Part shown: in pieces, positions 17,578 to 27,073 of the stretch
Numbering within the stretch: the first letter of the stretch is position 1
How the letters are laid out: every line of letters begins with the position of its first letter
The notes under the pieces: model-generated
Seen by the model: only the letters and a program-made list of their open reading frames with translations
The model's database searches: none
Told to the model about the DNA's origin: nothing
Assembly: GCA_910575545.1 (NCBI GenBank)
Contig: CAJTFH010000023.1
Span: 1 to 61,452 of the forward strand
Origin: Bacteroidales bacterium
GTDB taxonomy: Bacteria; Bacteroidota; Bacteroidia; Bacteroidales; Muribaculaceae
Direction of reading: 5' to 3'
Length of the DNA: 61,452 bases
Position numbers and translations under genes: made by a program

Positions 17578-18135
17578 TTAACGACCCGCAAAAAATTTCT
17601 CGATTTTCTTGACCGCCAAATGATACGAAGCCTTTAACGCACCAACCGATGTACCCAGTATCTCAGACATCTGCTCATACTTCATGTCATCGTAATATTT
17701 CATGTTAAAAACCATCCGCTGCTTCTCCGGCAGTGTTGCTATCGCCTTACGCAGCGCCAAAGCAAGTTCGTCGCCATCAACCCATTCATCAGCTTCAATG
17801 AGGTTTACCAAATGTGATTCCTCATCATCTATGCTGACATTCTGCCGTTTCCGTTCCTTGGAAAGAAACGTTATGCTTTCGTTCAATGCTATCCGGTAAA
17901 GCCATGTCGACAGTTTGGCATCCCCTCTGAAATTCTCAATCGACTGCCATGCCTTCATAAACGTGTTCTGCAAAATATCAGAAGCATCTTCATGGCTCTC
18001 CACCATACGGCGGATTTGCCAATAGACAGGCTCAGAGTAGATACGCACAACCTCATTAAACGCCTTCCGGCACTCCTGAGGATGCCGGAGCCGCTCAATC
18101 AACTGCTCATTTTCCTGGGGTAACTCTTTCGCCAT
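17578..18135 (-). CDS. ECF-type RNA polymerase sigma factor
   Basis: A 185-residue sigma-70 family protein. Region 2 (about residues 25-95) includes EDASDILQNTFMKAWQSIENF and AKLSTWLYRIALNESITFL; region 4 (about 130-182) holds the helix-turn-helix LPEKQRMVFNMKYYDDMKY followed by EILGTSVGALKASYH. Region 3 is absent, as is normal for ECF factors. It would direct RNA polymerase to a stress-type regulon. The membrane anti-sigma-like gene and Spy-like gene follow at gaps of 88 and 56 nt, pointing to an envelope stress response. Its own leader holds a 20-bp tandem repeat (18193-18232). Confidence 0.93.
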   Translation of the reverse strand: MAKELPQENEQLIERLRHPQECRKAFNEVVRIYSEPVYWQIRRMVESHEDASDILQNTFMKAWQSIENFRGDAKLSTWLYRIALNESITFLSKERKRQNVSIDDEESHLVNLIEADEWVDGDELALALRKAIATLPEKQRMVFNMKYYDDMKYEQMSEILGTSVGALKASYHLAVKKIEKFFAGR

Positions 18136-18192
18136 TTTTCTTCAATGAGGCATTCCGGCAACGGCAATCCGTGTCATCATACACTCTTCTTA

Positions 18193-18232
18193 TTTTCCAA
18201 TCCACATTCCATTTTTCCAACCCACATCCCAT
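18193..18232. repeat. Tandem 20-bp direct repeat in the sigma-factor leader
   Basis: TTTTCCAATCCACATTCCAT (18193-18212) is followed immediately by TTTTCCAACCCACATCCCAT (18213-18232): two copies, two mismatches. They lie between the candidate promoter and the ECF sigma start. Confidence 0.7.
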
Positions 18233-18289
18233 TTTACATCAAATGCAGGCCCGCTAAAACCAAGCGCATATCCACATATGCCTTATTTG

Positions 18290-18297
18290 CAAATTTA
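18290..18297 (-). promoter_or_regulatory. -7 promoter element for the ECF sigma operon
   Basis: Minus strand TAAATTTG fits TAnnTTTG about 155 nt before the sigma gene start. No clear -33 box; the long leader would include the tandem repeat. Confidence 0.4.
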
Positions 18298-18449
18298 ACA
18301 CAAAAATCCATTATTCCCCACCCCTCCTCTACATTTTTAATCTTTATTACCATTTAGAGTGTGTCCGGATTTAACTCAAACACACTCTTAACGCACCGCT
18401 TCAATCAACAATAACGACAACCATCCTGTCAAGCGCCTATACCATACAC

Positions 18450-18483
18450 AAAAAACGGCTTCCGACAAAGCGTCAGAAGCCGT
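18450..18483 (-). terminator. Intrinsic terminator of the lipoprotein gene
   Basis: Minus strand ACGGCTTCTGAC / GTCGGAAGCCGT forms a 12-bp stem (one G-T wobble) with a GCTTT loop, followed by a TTTTTT run. It lies about 80 nt after the stop of the gene at 18561-19271. Confidence 0.88.
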
Positions 18484-18560
18484 CCCTTTTAAATTTTAAA
18501 AATAATTTGAACACATCCCTATCTTATAATGGGATTGTCTTACAACGACTCGTCATATAT

Positions 18561-19271
18561 TCAATTAAACGGCATCGTGGCAGTGGGTGAATAAAAATAA
18601 AGCAACCACGACATAACCTCAACTTTATTAGCATTGGGGATTTTTTTCTGCAGCCCCATAACCAGCGTTGTGGCAACATCCTCAGCCAATGCATTATAGC
18701 CCTTGAGTGTTTCGGCCTCATCGGCTCCCGCACGAGTGATTAAGAATCTGTCATCAAGATAATTGTCCAAATCTGACACTGTATTCTCGTCGTCCGGGAT
18801 GTAATTTAAATGGACATATGCAAGTTTATCAGATTCAAAAACATATGTATATTTCATCACAGGCGATTTCTGGCCGGTCGTATAAACAATCTCATCTCCG
18901 TCAACGACACATGATGTTTCCCCTAATTTCTCAACAAGATCCTTTTGCGACATGCCCCATTCCATGACAGGATTAATCACATTATTTTTAGAGGTCACAA
19001 CGAAACGGTAATCCCTGCTGGAATTCTTAACAATACAAGAACCAACATGCAACCCATTGAATTCTTTGCCATTATCGGTCACATCTCCGACAAAGCCATT
19101 GTCGCACGAATAGCCTCCATCAAGGAAAGCGAAACTTCCGCCGACCTCTACGGTCTGCTCAATAATCCCATAACGGTCATCAATATCAGGTTCGGCATTG
19201 TTACACGATGTAAAAGAAACGCTGCCACAGAGAAGCATCGACACCATTACTGCTTTAATCGTAGATTTCAT
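18561..19271 (-). CDS. Lipoprotein of unknown function
   Basis: A 236-residue predicted lipoprotein with an SPII signal (lipobox FTSC, Cys at about residue 23, then NNAEPD). I do not recognise the family. The first half looks beta-rich and Gly-rich (VEVGGSFAFLDGGYSCDNGFVGDV), and the second contains MSQKDLVEKLGE and a Tyr-rich stretch. The gene stands alone with its own promoter (19352-19359) and strong terminator, divergent from the TonB receptor gene at 19556. It may share regulation with that receptor, but nothing in the sequence shows a common operator. Confidence 0.75.
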   Translation of the reverse strand: MKSTIKAVMVSMLLCGSVSFTSCNNAEPDIDDRYGIIEQTVEVGGSFAFLDGGYSCDNGFVGDVTDNGKEFNGLHVGSCIVKNSSRDYRFVVTSKNNVINPVMEWGMSQKDLVEKLGETSCVVDGDEIVYTTGQKSPVMKYTYVFESDKLAYVHLNYIPDDENTVSDLDNYLDDRFLITRAGADEAETLKGYNALAEDVATTLVMGLQKKIPNANKVEVMSWLLYFYSPTATMPFN

Positions 19272-19351
19272 ACTTTTAAACTTTTATTATCTATATGTAT
19301 TATAATTCCAATGGTTCATTTCATCATGCCGCCAAATGGACAGATGCAACG

Positions 19352-19359
19352 CAAAGTTA
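19352..19359 (-). promoter_or_regulatory. -7 promoter element for the lipoprotein gene
   Basis: Minus strand TAACTTTG is a good TAnnTTTG match, with GTTG 19 nt upstream (19379-19382) as a partial -33 box; about 80 nt before the start codon. Confidence 0.55.
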
Positions 19360-19507
19360 CACATTTTTCAGCAATACGCAACAATTTTGCTAATTTCTAT
19401 TTATTTTGCACCAAAATGAGATTCGGCTCCTCTCATATCCCCAGCTGCTGTTCCTCAAATGCAGCTCCTCAGCACGAGCCATGGTTGCGGCAACAGGAAG
19501 TTTTTAG

Positions 19508-19515
19508 TATTTTTG
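19508..19515 (+). promoter_or_regulatory. -7 promoter element for the TonB receptor gene
   Basis: TATTTTTG fits TAnnTTTG 41 nt before the ATG at 19556; a weak TTGC lies about 20 nt upstream. Confidence 0.5.
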
Positions 19516-19555
19516 CCTCTTGTTTTCTCTGAACTTACATACCAAGACAACCCTC

Positions 19556-21808
19556 ATGACGGCATTCCGATTAAAAACAACCTTGGCAATAGCAGCATCA
19601 ACAGCCATCTCTATATGTGATGCCACAGCTTCAACCACCGGTGAAGTGGCCGACACCCTCATGCGGCTACCGCCTGTATCTGTGACAGCCATCAAAGGGG
19701 AAACTTCTCGCAAGCCGGCTTTGGCGGCGACAACACTGGGGCGCGCTGAAATCGAGCGTCTCAACATCGTAAACATAAAACAGGTCAGCGAAATAGCCCC
19801 CAACTTCTACATGCCTCAATATGGTTCGCGAATGACCTCTTCGGTCTATGTCCGCGGCCTCGGCACGCGAATCGACCAACCCGTGGTAGGGCTAAACATC
19901 GATAATGTACCTATTATCAACAAAGACAATTTCGATTTCGACCTATCCGACATAAACCGGATAGAAATCCTTCGCGGGCCTCAGAACATTCTCTACGGCC
20001 GCAACACCATGGGTGGATTGATTAACATCCACACCATATCCCCACTCGGCTTTGAAGGCGTCAGACTGATAGCCGAATACGGCTCACACAACAGCTATAA
20101 AGCATCCGCCGGAATATACAAACGCATATCCTACCCGCTGGGGATGGCAGTTAACCTCTATGCCACCGGAACCGACGGGTTCTACCGAAACAGCATAAAC
20201 AACTCAAAAGTTGGCCGTGAACGCCTATGGAGCGCACGTTGGAAAACCGCATGGCGCCCCGCACCAGGATGGATAGCCGAAAACACAGCAACGGTTTCAC
20301 ACTCCCTCCAAAACGGCTATCCCTACCAGTCGGTAGCCTCGGGACGGATAGCCTACAATGACACCTGTTTTTATAAGCGCCTGACAGTAACCGACGGCAT
20401 CACAGCTCACGGAAGCATAGGAAAGGTCGATTTCTCTGCAATCGGCAGTTTCCAATATATCAACGACAACATGACACTCGACCAGGATTTTTTGCCGCTT
20501 GATTATTTCACTCTCACACAAAAACGCCACGAATGGGCTTTCACACTCGACCTCGTTGCCAAAGGCGAAGCCGGCAAAAAATACAAATGGCTCGCAGGGG
20601 CATTCGGATTTATCAAACGCACCGACATGTCTGCTCCGGTCACATTCCATGATTACGGACTGACACAACTTATCGAGAATAATGCCAACGCAATCAATCC
20701 ATACTACCCGATCCGCTGGGATGACCGGACGTTGCTACTCGGGTCAGATTTCATAATGCCGTCAAAAGGGATGTCGATATATCACCGAAGCACACTGGAA
20801 CTCAACCGATTCAAATTCGACCTGGGATTAAGGTTAGACGTTGAACAAGCAGCCATACGATACCATAGCCATTCATCATCAACTGCTACCATATGGAACA
20901 ACAACGTCACTCCGCCACAACCATTCCAGATCCGCCACATCAACATCGATGACCATGGCAGCCTGCATAAGACATTCTCTCAGATATTGCCCAAGCTATC
21001 GGTAAGCTACAGCTTGCCATCCTCACTTGGGGATGTCTATGCCTCCGTAACAAAAGGATATAAATCCGGAGGATATAACACCCAGATGTTCAGCGACGTG
21101 CTGCAACAACGCATAATGGGTAAGCTGGGGCTTGTCGAGCGCTACAGCGTTGACGAAATAATCAGCTATGACCCGGAAAAGACCTGGAACTACGAAGTTG
21201 GGGCACATCTGCAGATGTTCGACGGACGGTTGGTTTTAGATGCGGCACTGTTCTGGATTGAATGCCGCAACCAACAGCTCACAATGTTTCCCGAAGGTAG
21301 CATAACCGGCCGGGTCATGGCTAACGCCGGCCGCTCACGCTCACGGGGAGCAGAGATTTCTGCAAAGCTGGAACTCCCAAAAGGATTTTCCCTACAGGCT
21401 TCCTACGGCCACACCGACGCAAGGTTCACAGATTTCACTGACGGACGCCGCAATTTCAACGGAAACCATGTGCCATATGCACCACTCAACACCATGTTCG
21501 TCGGCACCTCCTACACCCGCCATTTCCACTCAAGTATAATCGACCGTTTAAGTGCCGATATTAACCTGAGAGGAGTTGGACGCATATACTGGGATGAGGA
21601 AAACACCCTTAACCAACCTTTCTACATGCTTCTAGATGCCTCCGTGCGCGCTGACCGCGGCTCCCTGTCAGCCGAACTGTGGGCCAACAACATAACCGGA
21701 AAACAATATTCAACATTCTATTTCGTTTCTATAGGAAACGCGTTTCTTCAGCGTGGCAACGGGTTCACAATCGGAGCCACGCTCCGTTACTCGTTGACCA
21801 TCAATTGA
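19556..21808 (+). CDS. TonB-dependent outer-membrane receptor
   Basis: A 750-residue receptor. The ATG at 19556 gives a signal peptide (about residues 1-27); an in-frame ATG at 19520 adds a poor leader. A TonB-box/plug region follows (TLMRLPPVSVTAIKG, then SSVYVRGLGTRIDQPVVGLNIDNVP and IEILRGPQNILYGRNTMGG), then a 22-strand barrel with the closing motif FTIGATLRYSLTIN. There is no N-terminal carboxypeptidase-like domain, so it is not a SusC type; it resembles iron-siderophore or vitamin receptors. The ligand is not evident. A lipoprotein gene starts 87 nt downstream and may encode a partner. The promoter at 19508 precedes it. Confidence 0.92.
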   Translation: MTAFRLKTTLAIAASTAISICDATASTTGEVADTLMRLPPVSVTAIKGETSRKPALAATTLGRAEIERLNIVNIKQVSEIAPNFYMPQYGSRMTSSVYVRGLGTRIDQPVVGLNIDNVPIINKDNFDFDLSDINRIEILRGPQNILYGRNTMGGLINIHTISPLGFEGVRLIAEYGSHNSYKASAGIYKRISYPLGMAVNLYATGTDGFYRNSINNSKVGRERLWSARWKTAWRPAPGWIAENTATVSHSLQNGYPYQSVASGRIAYNDTCFYKRLTVTDGITAHGSIGKVDFSAIGSFQYINDNMTLDQDFLPLDYFTLTQKRHEWAFTLDLVAKGEAGKKYKWLAGAFGFIKRTDMSAPVTFHDYGLTQLIENNANAINPYYPIRWDDRTLLLGSDFIMPSKGMSIYHRSTLELNRFKFDLGLRLDVEQAAIRYHSHSSSTATIWNNNVTPPQPFQIRHINIDDHGSLHKTFSQILPKLSVSYSLPSSLGDVYASVTKGYKSGGYNTQMFSDVLQQRIMGKLGLVERYSVDEIISYDPEKTWNYEVGAHLQMFDGRLVLDAALFWIECRNQQLTMFPEGSITGRVMANAGRSRSRGAEISAKLELPKGFSLQASYGHTDARFTDFTDGRRNFNGNHVPYAPLNTMFVGTSYTRHFHSSIIDRLSADINLRGVGRIYWDEENTLNQPFYMLLDASVRADRGSLSAELWANNITGKQYSTFYFVSIGNAFLQRGNGFTIGATLRYSLTIN

Positions 21809-21895
21809 CAGCCGACAATAACCTCAACTTTTTCACAAAAGAATAACCCCCGACACTTAACACAATAAAATAACTAATAAATATACACTCGATTT

Positions 21896-22840
21896 ATGAT
21901 GACATTCAGAAAATTCGCAGCCATCGCATGCACAGTCGCAGTTGCCGGTACATTCATCTCATGCAACAGCCTCGACGACGATGACCTCGGTATAACGGAA
22001 CAGACCATAACCCTCACCGTAGTGCCGCAGGGCACTTTCACCGCCGTCGCCCCGGCAGAAAACACAGAAAGCTCGCAGTGGAAAACCTTCTCTGGTGCAA
22101 CATACGTTCTCAAATTCGACTTCAAAACCCAAAAATGCGACATCACAGTGTCCGGGCTGAAATATATCGACGAGCAGACGTCGCAAACCTTCACCTTGTC
22201 GAACATTCCTTTAAGCATTGAAAAACATCCCACAATAGTCCAGGGAGTGAACCATGCCGGCCCCATGGCATTCCAGGGTACTGACGGCAAAAATCACATT
22301 GTCTCAGACATACGCCTGTTCTGTATGCTCGACCCAAACCGCCTGTTCGACGACAACAAACAGCGCAACAGCGTCTATATCTCTTTCAAAATAGATGATT
22401 ACCTTGTGAAAGCCATCGAATATGACCAATATTTTTTCGGCACCACGTCGACAACCGACCTTAACAACCCCGACCAGGCTCCCATAAAATCCACCAATGC
22501 GCGCTACCGCCTGCAAATCAAGCTCAAAGATTCCGACAACCAAAACAACCTCAACGCCGACCTAACCATACTCAACCCAAAATTCATCCCATCGATGCCG
22601 GTTGAACGCATGACATTCCCATCAATCCCTCTCTCATTGGAAGCCGACGGCTACTCTCTCGAAGCATCAGATCTGACACCTGAGATTAGCGGTGTGCCAT
22701 ACCCGGGATTCCCCATTACAGACCTGTCGGCCAAGGTTGTCTACGAAACATCATTCAACCTAGGATTCACATGCACAAGCAGGATTGGAAGCTACACAGT
22801 CAATGTAGATGCCACCCCTTATGCCCTTAACACCAAATAA
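21896..22840 (+). CDS. Lipoprotein of unknown function, possible receptor partner
   Basis: A 313-314-residue lipoprotein (two adjacent Met codons are possible starts) with lipobox FISC and an acidic NSLDDDDLG stretch after the Cys. The mature part is beta-rich with two similar-looking halves (VLKFDFKTQKCDITVSGLKY; SFNLGFTCTSRIGSYTVNVDATPY), suggesting a calycin or beta-sandwich fold. I do not recognise a named family with confidence. It follows the TonB receptor by 87 nt and precedes prmA by 30 nt on the same strand, so it may be the surface lipoprotein partner of that receptor. Confidence 0.75.
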   Translation: MMTFRKFAAIACTVAVAGTFISCNSLDDDDLGITEQTITLTVVPQGTFTAVAPAENTESSQWKTFSGATYVLKFDFKTQKCDITVSGLKYIDEQTSQTFTLSNIPLSIEKHPTIVQGVNHAGPMAFQGTDGKNHIVSDIRLFCMLDPNRLFDDNKQRNSVYISFKIDDYLVKAIEYDQYFFGTTSTTDLNNPDQAPIKSTNARYRLQIKLKDSDNQNNLNADLTILNPKFIPSMPVERMTFPSIPLSLEADGYSLEASDLTPEISGVPYPGFPITDLSAKVVYETSFNLGFTCTSRIGSYTVNVDATPYALNTK

Positions 22841-22870
22841 CCGCAACACGAGGGCTACCCCATTGATACA

Positions 22871-23734
22871 ATGAACGATTATATAGAACTACGGCTCGAC
22901 TTCCATCGCCTCAACGAGGGGATGGAAGTCGAAACCGCTACCGACATAATGGCCGCTATGCTCAGCGAAATCGGATTTGAAAGTTTCACTCCCGACGCTA
23001 CCGGGCTTACGGCCTACATCCGAAGCAGCGACTTCAACCGCAACGAACTCAACGACACTATCGCCCGGTTCCCGTTCAATGATTTCTCAATAACGGCATC
23101 CGACAAGACAATAGAAGGCCAGGATTGGAACAGCGAGTGGGAAAAGCACTATTTTCAACCAATCATAGTAGATAACCGGTGCGTAATCCACAGCTCTTTC
23201 CATACAGACATTCCTGCGTGCGACTACGACATCGTTATAGACCCGAAAATGGCTTTCGGCACAGGCCACCATGCAACAACATCGCTAATCATCGCCCAGC
23301 TGCTATCTTCTGAACTGGCCGGTAAAGCCGTAATAGACATGGGCACAGGAACTGGCATACTCGCCATACTCGCCGCCATGAAGGGGGCATCACCTGTGAC
23401 TGCCATTGAAATCGACCCAGCTGCCGAGATAAATGCACGGGAGAATGTGGACGCCAACGGCCATCCCGACATTAAAGTGATGCTTGGCGACGCCTCTTTG
23501 CTGCCCGGACTAAAAGCCGACATGTTCATCGCCAACATAAACCGCAACATAATCACCGCCGACCTTCCGGCCTACGCGGCAACCCTACACCCCGGAGCCG
23601 AGATGCTGCTCAGCGGATTCTACGAAACCGACATACCTGTGGTATTGGCTGCCGCCGCCCCGCTAGGCCTTGTCGAAACCGGCCATACCGTCAAAGGTGA
23701 CGGTTGGACCTGTCTGCGGCTCCGCAAAGACTGA
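22871..23734 (+). CDS. prmA: Ribosomal protein L11 methyltransferase
   Basis: A 287-residue cytosolic enzyme that trimethylates ribosomal protein L11 with S-adenosylmethionine. The SAM-binding domain (about residues 125-287) has the class I motif VIDMGTGTGILAILAA, the acidic EIDPAAEINARENV at the end of strand 2, and the family FGTGHHATT motif just before. The PrmA catalytic motif NPPY/NINR type appears as FIANINRNI. The N-terminal substrate-binding domain (about 1-60) is present and short, as usual in Bacteroidetes. The gene follows the lipoprotein by 30 nt. Confidence 0.95.
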   Translation: MNDYIELRLDFHRLNEGMEVETATDIMAAMLSEIGFESFTPDATGLTAYIRSSDFNRNELNDTIARFPFNDFSITASDKTIEGQDWNSEWEKHYFQPIIVDNRCVIHSSFHTDIPACDYDIVIDPKMAFGTGHHATTSLIIAQLLSSELAGKAVIDMGTGTGILAILAAMKGASPVTAIEIDPAAEINARENVDANGHPDIKVMLGDASLLPGLKADMFIANINRNIITADLPAYAATLHPGAEMLLSGFYETDIPVVLAAAAPLGLVETGHTVKGDGWTCLRLRKD

Positions 23735-23829
23735 CCATCGAAAACTTTCTAACGTTGGTCAATAAAATCAATGTAAAAATGCAAGGTTGACCATTGAATA
23801 ATACTGATTAATAAATGACCAATCGCAAC

Positions 23830-24429
23830 ATGAAAACATGGCTCAAAAAGCCCATGCTTCTCAGCCTGATTCTGGCAGCCGCAACAATATGCGCAACAGC
23901 ACAGCAACCGGCACACGAAGCCCCGCAGACGAAATCTGCCAAAGCCTATGACCCCTTCGGCCAAAGCGGAAAACCAGCCCATTTCACATGGGGGGTCGAC
24001 CTCGGCAGCGGGGTTGACCTCACGGCCCGCGACATGACAATGTTTGAGCTCAGCGCCGGCTTCGGCTATAAAAATCCATGGATCAGATTCGCCGGAGTCG
24101 GAGCATCAATCCTGACTATGATGAACAACTCTTCGCGATGCTACCCCGTCTACGCCATGTTGCGCACCTCCTTCTCCCCCTATTTCCGCCGCTGCTTCCT
24201 CGAAGTGAAAGCCGGCATATCTTTCAGCTCACTGCTTAACTACGGCTCACAGAACAACCTGTTCGGCTCTCTGGGGGTGGGCATAACCTTGGCTCATTCC
24301 CGCAAATTCACCTCTCACGTGGTGCTCAGAGGTGTTGCCATACCACTCAAAAAAGTAATTGTAGATGACGAAAGCCAGCTCGGATACACCCTGGCATATG
24401 CATCTATTGGAATCGGATGTGCATTCTGA
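23830..24429 (+). CDS. Small outer-membrane beta-barrel-like protein
   Basis: A 199-residue exported protein; the Met at 23830 (MKTWLKKPMLL) gives the better signal peptide (ending ICATAQQ), although 23815 is possible. The mature part alternates polar and hydrophobic residues with Gly/aromatic pairs (TWGVDLGSGVDLTARDM, FELSAGFGYKNPWIRFAGV, LGYTLAYASIGIGCAF) and ends in Phe, as expected for an 8-stranded barrel. No specific family is recognised. It is the last gene before a good terminator (24481-24515) and is probably read through from prmA. Confidence 0.7.
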   Translation: MKTWLKKPMLLSLILAAATICATAQQPAHEAPQTKSAKAYDPFGQSGKPAHFTWGVDLGSGVDLTARDMTMFELSAGFGYKNPWIRFAGVGASILTMMNNSSRCYPVYAMLRTSFSPYFRRCFLEVKAGISFSSLLNYGSQNNLFGSLGVGITLAHSRKFTSHVVLRGVAIPLKKVIVDDESQLGYTLAYASIGIGCAF

Positions 24430-24480
24430 CACATTATGCAACCGCACCCCCCTTCACCATTATATATCCATAACCAAATG

Positions 24481-24515
24481 GCGTTGTGTCTGTAATTTAG
24501 GCACAACGCTTTTTT
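24481..24515 (+). terminator. Intrinsic terminator after the small barrel gene
   Basis: GCGTTGTGTC pairs with GGCACAACGC (one G-T wobble) around a 9-nt loop, followed by TTTTTT. Confidence 0.9.
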
Positions 24516-24537
24516 CTCATGAAGAGAAGAATGCCTG

Positions 24538-24569
24538 TTTGCATATTTATTCGAGATGACGTATATTTG
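24538..24569 (+). promoter_or_regulatory. Promoter of the M6 metalloprotease gene
   Basis: TTTG at 24538-24541, a 20-nt spacer, and TATATTTG at 24562-24569 match the Bacteroidetes -33/-7 consensus. The ATG at 24606 is 37 nt downstream; this excludes the upstream in-frame ATG at 24519. Confidence 0.75.
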
Positions 24570-24605
24570 CCGCCGTACCATCAAAAAACGATAAATACCA
24601 ATCAG

Positions 24606-27047
24606 ATGAGAAGATTTTTTATAGGCGTCGCATTGACACTGCTTGCCACAGCGGCTTCTGCCGTACCTGCCCGAAGGGATATACGCATATTCACACAATC
24701 CGATGGTTCCACAATAGCTCTGAGGCTCATCGGAGATGAGACATTCCACACATATGTGACAGTCGACAACCTTCCGGTAGCCCAGACCTCAAATGGAGAC
24801 TTTCATTATACCACCGTCGCCGGAATTTCGCCAATTGTCGCCCATAACCCCGGCAGCCGCGCCATTGAAGAATCCACGTTCATCTCAGATAACGCCAAGG
24901 AGCTGAACATCGCCAACCTGTCAAAAGCAAACGAAGGCCACATGCGCCGGAGTCGGGGTTATGACCGCATCAAAGCCCGCTCATCAGGCAATATATCACA
25001 AGTCCCCACAACCGGTTCTCCCCGAGTGCCGGTACTTCTGCTTGAATATGCCGACTACCCATTCCGCGACGGCCAAAACGCCCACGCCACTTTCACCGAC
25101 TTCTTCAACAATGGCGATGAAAGCGCCCGCCAATATTTCATAGACCAGTCAAACGGAAAATACACTCCGCAATTCGATGTATACGGGCCTTACACCCTTT
25201 CGAAAAACCGCGCGGCTTACGGAGGGAACACATTCAGAGGTGACGACAAAGGAGTGGGCACAATGGTCGGCGAAGGTTGCCTGGGACTCGCATCGCAAAT
25301 CGATTTTTCCCTCTACGACAACAACAACGACGGCGAATGCGACGTTGTCATAGTCATATATGCCGGCGACGGCGAAGCATCGTCTGAACACCCAGACAAA
25401 GCCAATGCGGTGTGGCCATGCCAGTGGGAACTCTCAGCATCAGACTTCAATAAAGCCCTGACACTAAACGGGGTTAAAATCGACAAATTCGGAGTTTTCA
25501 ACGAACTCAACGGATTCGACATGAGCCGGATTGACGGAATCGGCACTTTCTGCCACGAATTTTCCCACTGTCTCGGACTGCCCGACTTCTATTGCACTAC
25601 ATATGCCGGCTATTTCGGCATGTCAGACTGGTCCTTGATGGACTACGGGTGCTACAACAACGAAGGCTACACACCCATAGGCTATAGCGCCTATGAAAAA
25701 AATTTCATGGGATGGATCGACTATACCGAACCGGTCGAGAACACCCGCTATACACTGCCGGTATTCAATTCCAAAAATGCCGACAACGACGTGGCTGTCA
25801 AAGTATCCAGTTCAAACCGAAATGAATACTACATAATCGAAAACCGCGCCCAACAAGGTTGGGACCGCTACATGCCCGCAGAAGGCATGATGATAACACA
25901 TGTCACCTACGACCCTCAGAAATGGGAATCAAACTCAGTCAACAACTACTCCACCCAGGGAATGACCATAATACCCGCCGACAACAATCTAGACAACAAA
26001 TCATATGACGCTCTCGCCGGCGACCTGTGGCCATACAACGGCAATGACGCCCTGACCGACGACTCCCGCCCCGCAGCCGTTTTGAACCTCGGCTCCCAGC
26101 GCCGCATGGGGAAACCTATCACCGAAATGACATTGAACCCCGACGGGACAGCATCCTTCTGGTACGTCCGTGGCGAACTGCCTAAAATATCAACTCCACA
26201 GATCACCTCCATAGACCACACCACGAATGGAGTCACTGCCACCTGGAGCCATGAACCGGAATGTGATGTCACCTACTCCGTTGAAGTCAGGCCACACAAC
26301 AACCTCGAAAGCCTTTTGCTATTGGCAACCGACTTCACCGATGAAAACCACGGATGGACAACAACCGGCTTCACTGAAGTCACCTCCGACGGTCTCCGCA
26401 TGGGTTCAGGCAAGAACCTCGGCGCCGCAACCTCCCCGGCTTTCATTCCCGACGAATCGTCCTTAACCATAAACTTTGACGCCAAATACTACAGTGGCGA
26501 TGAGTCATCCATCCGTATAACCACCCTCAATGCCAATGGAACAGAAATCGAATCCATCGACCAGCAGCTCACCGCCCAGACAGCCGGTTATACAGTCACC
26601 CTCGCAGCCAATGCAAAAGAAAGCAACCATCTGAGAATCGAAACTTTTGCGGCAAAAAAACGCGCCTACGTCACAACTGCCGGCATTTACGATGGCGACA
26701 TATCTTTAGCAGCCGAATCCCGGACACCGGAAGCGGAAACCGTCCGAACCTATGAAGGCATCACAAGCAAAAGCTATACCATCGCCGACCTCGACCTCGA
26801 AAGCCATTACGATTTACGCGTCAGAGCCATCGCATCCCACCCCGAATCATTCCTCGACAGCGACTGGAGTGCATATGCCGAAGTCAGCTTCACCAACTCA
26901 TCACTTTCCACCGTCGGCTATGGCGCCAAAGACACCTCCGAGAAGTTCTTCAACCTCCAGGGTATACCCGTCGACGCGTCGCACCTCACTCCGGGCATCT
27001 ACATCCGCCACACCCCGTCAGCAACTGATAAAATCATAATCAGATAA
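24606..27047 (+). CDS. Secreted M6-family metalloprotease with T9SS-type tail
   Basis: An 813-residue exported zinc protease. It has a signal peptide (about residues 1-20, ending ATAASA), a propeptide-like N-terminal part, and the M6 catalytic domain with the zinc motif HEFSH at residues 317-321 followed by GLPDF, then LMDYG. A calcium-site-like segment DNNNDGECD lies upstream. After about residue 530 come a fibronectin-like module, a choice-of-anchor-like beta domain and another fibronectin module. The end (FNLQGIPVDASHLTPGIYIR, then two more Arg/Lys-containing strands) is a T9SS type A-like sorting tail. Expected to degrade extracellular protein and be surface-bound or released. The start is set by the promoter at 24538. 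Confidence 0.9.
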   Translation: MRRFFIGVALTLLATAASAVPARRDIRIFTQSDGSTIALRLIGDETFHTYVTVDNLPVAQTSNGDFHYTTVAGISPIVAHNPGSRAIEESTFISDNAKELNIANLSKANEGHMRRSRGYDRIKARSSGNISQVPTTGSPRVPVLLLEYADYPFRDGQNAHATFTDFFNNGDESARQYFIDQSNGKYTPQFDVYGPYTLSKNRAAYGGNTFRGDDKGVGTMVGEGCLGLASQIDFSLYDNNNDGECDVVIVIYAGDGEASSEHPDKANAVWPCQWELSASDFNKALTLNGVKIDKFGVFNELNGFDMSRIDGIGTFCHEFSHCLGLPDFYCTTYAGYFGMSDWSLMDYGCYNNEGYTPIGYSAYEKNFMGWIDYTEPVENTRYTLPVFNSKNADNDVAVKVSSSNRNEYYIIENRAQQGWDRYMPAEGMMITHVTYDPQKWESNSVNNYSTQGMTIIPADNNLDNKSYDALAGDLWPYNGNDALTDDSRPAAVLNLGSQRRMGKPITEMTLNPDGTASFWYVRGELPKISTPQITSIDHTTNGVTATWSHEPECDVTYSVEVRPHNNLESLLLLATDFTDENHGWTTTGFTEVTSDGLRMGSGKNLGAATSPAFIPDESSLTINFDAKYYSGDESSIRITTLNANGTEIESIDQQLTAQTAGYTVTLAANAKESNHLRIETFAAKKRAYVTTAGIYDGDISLAAESRTPEAETVRTYEGITSKSYTIADLDLESHYDLRVRAIASHPESFLDSDWSAYAEVSFTNSSLSTVGYGAKDTSEKFFNLQGIPVDASHLTPGIYIRHTPSATDKIIIR

Positions 27048-27073
27048 TACTCATAGAAAAACATCGATAAAAA

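Larger units (their letters stand above)
18136..18560. other. 425-nt non-coding region
   Basis: Nothing coding is visible. It holds, from left to right, a 20-bp tandem repeat, a candidate minus-strand promoter for the sigma factor gene, an inverted repeat (AGAGTGTGT at 18356-18364 with ACACACTCT at 18380-18388) and a strong minus-strand terminator for the lipoprotein gene at 18561. Confidence 0.7.

Noticed and set aside
23730-23830. Repeated TGACCAT-like words between prmA and the small barrel gene
   Set aside because: The copies are short, imperfect and irregularly spaced; this is within chance for AT-rich sequence.
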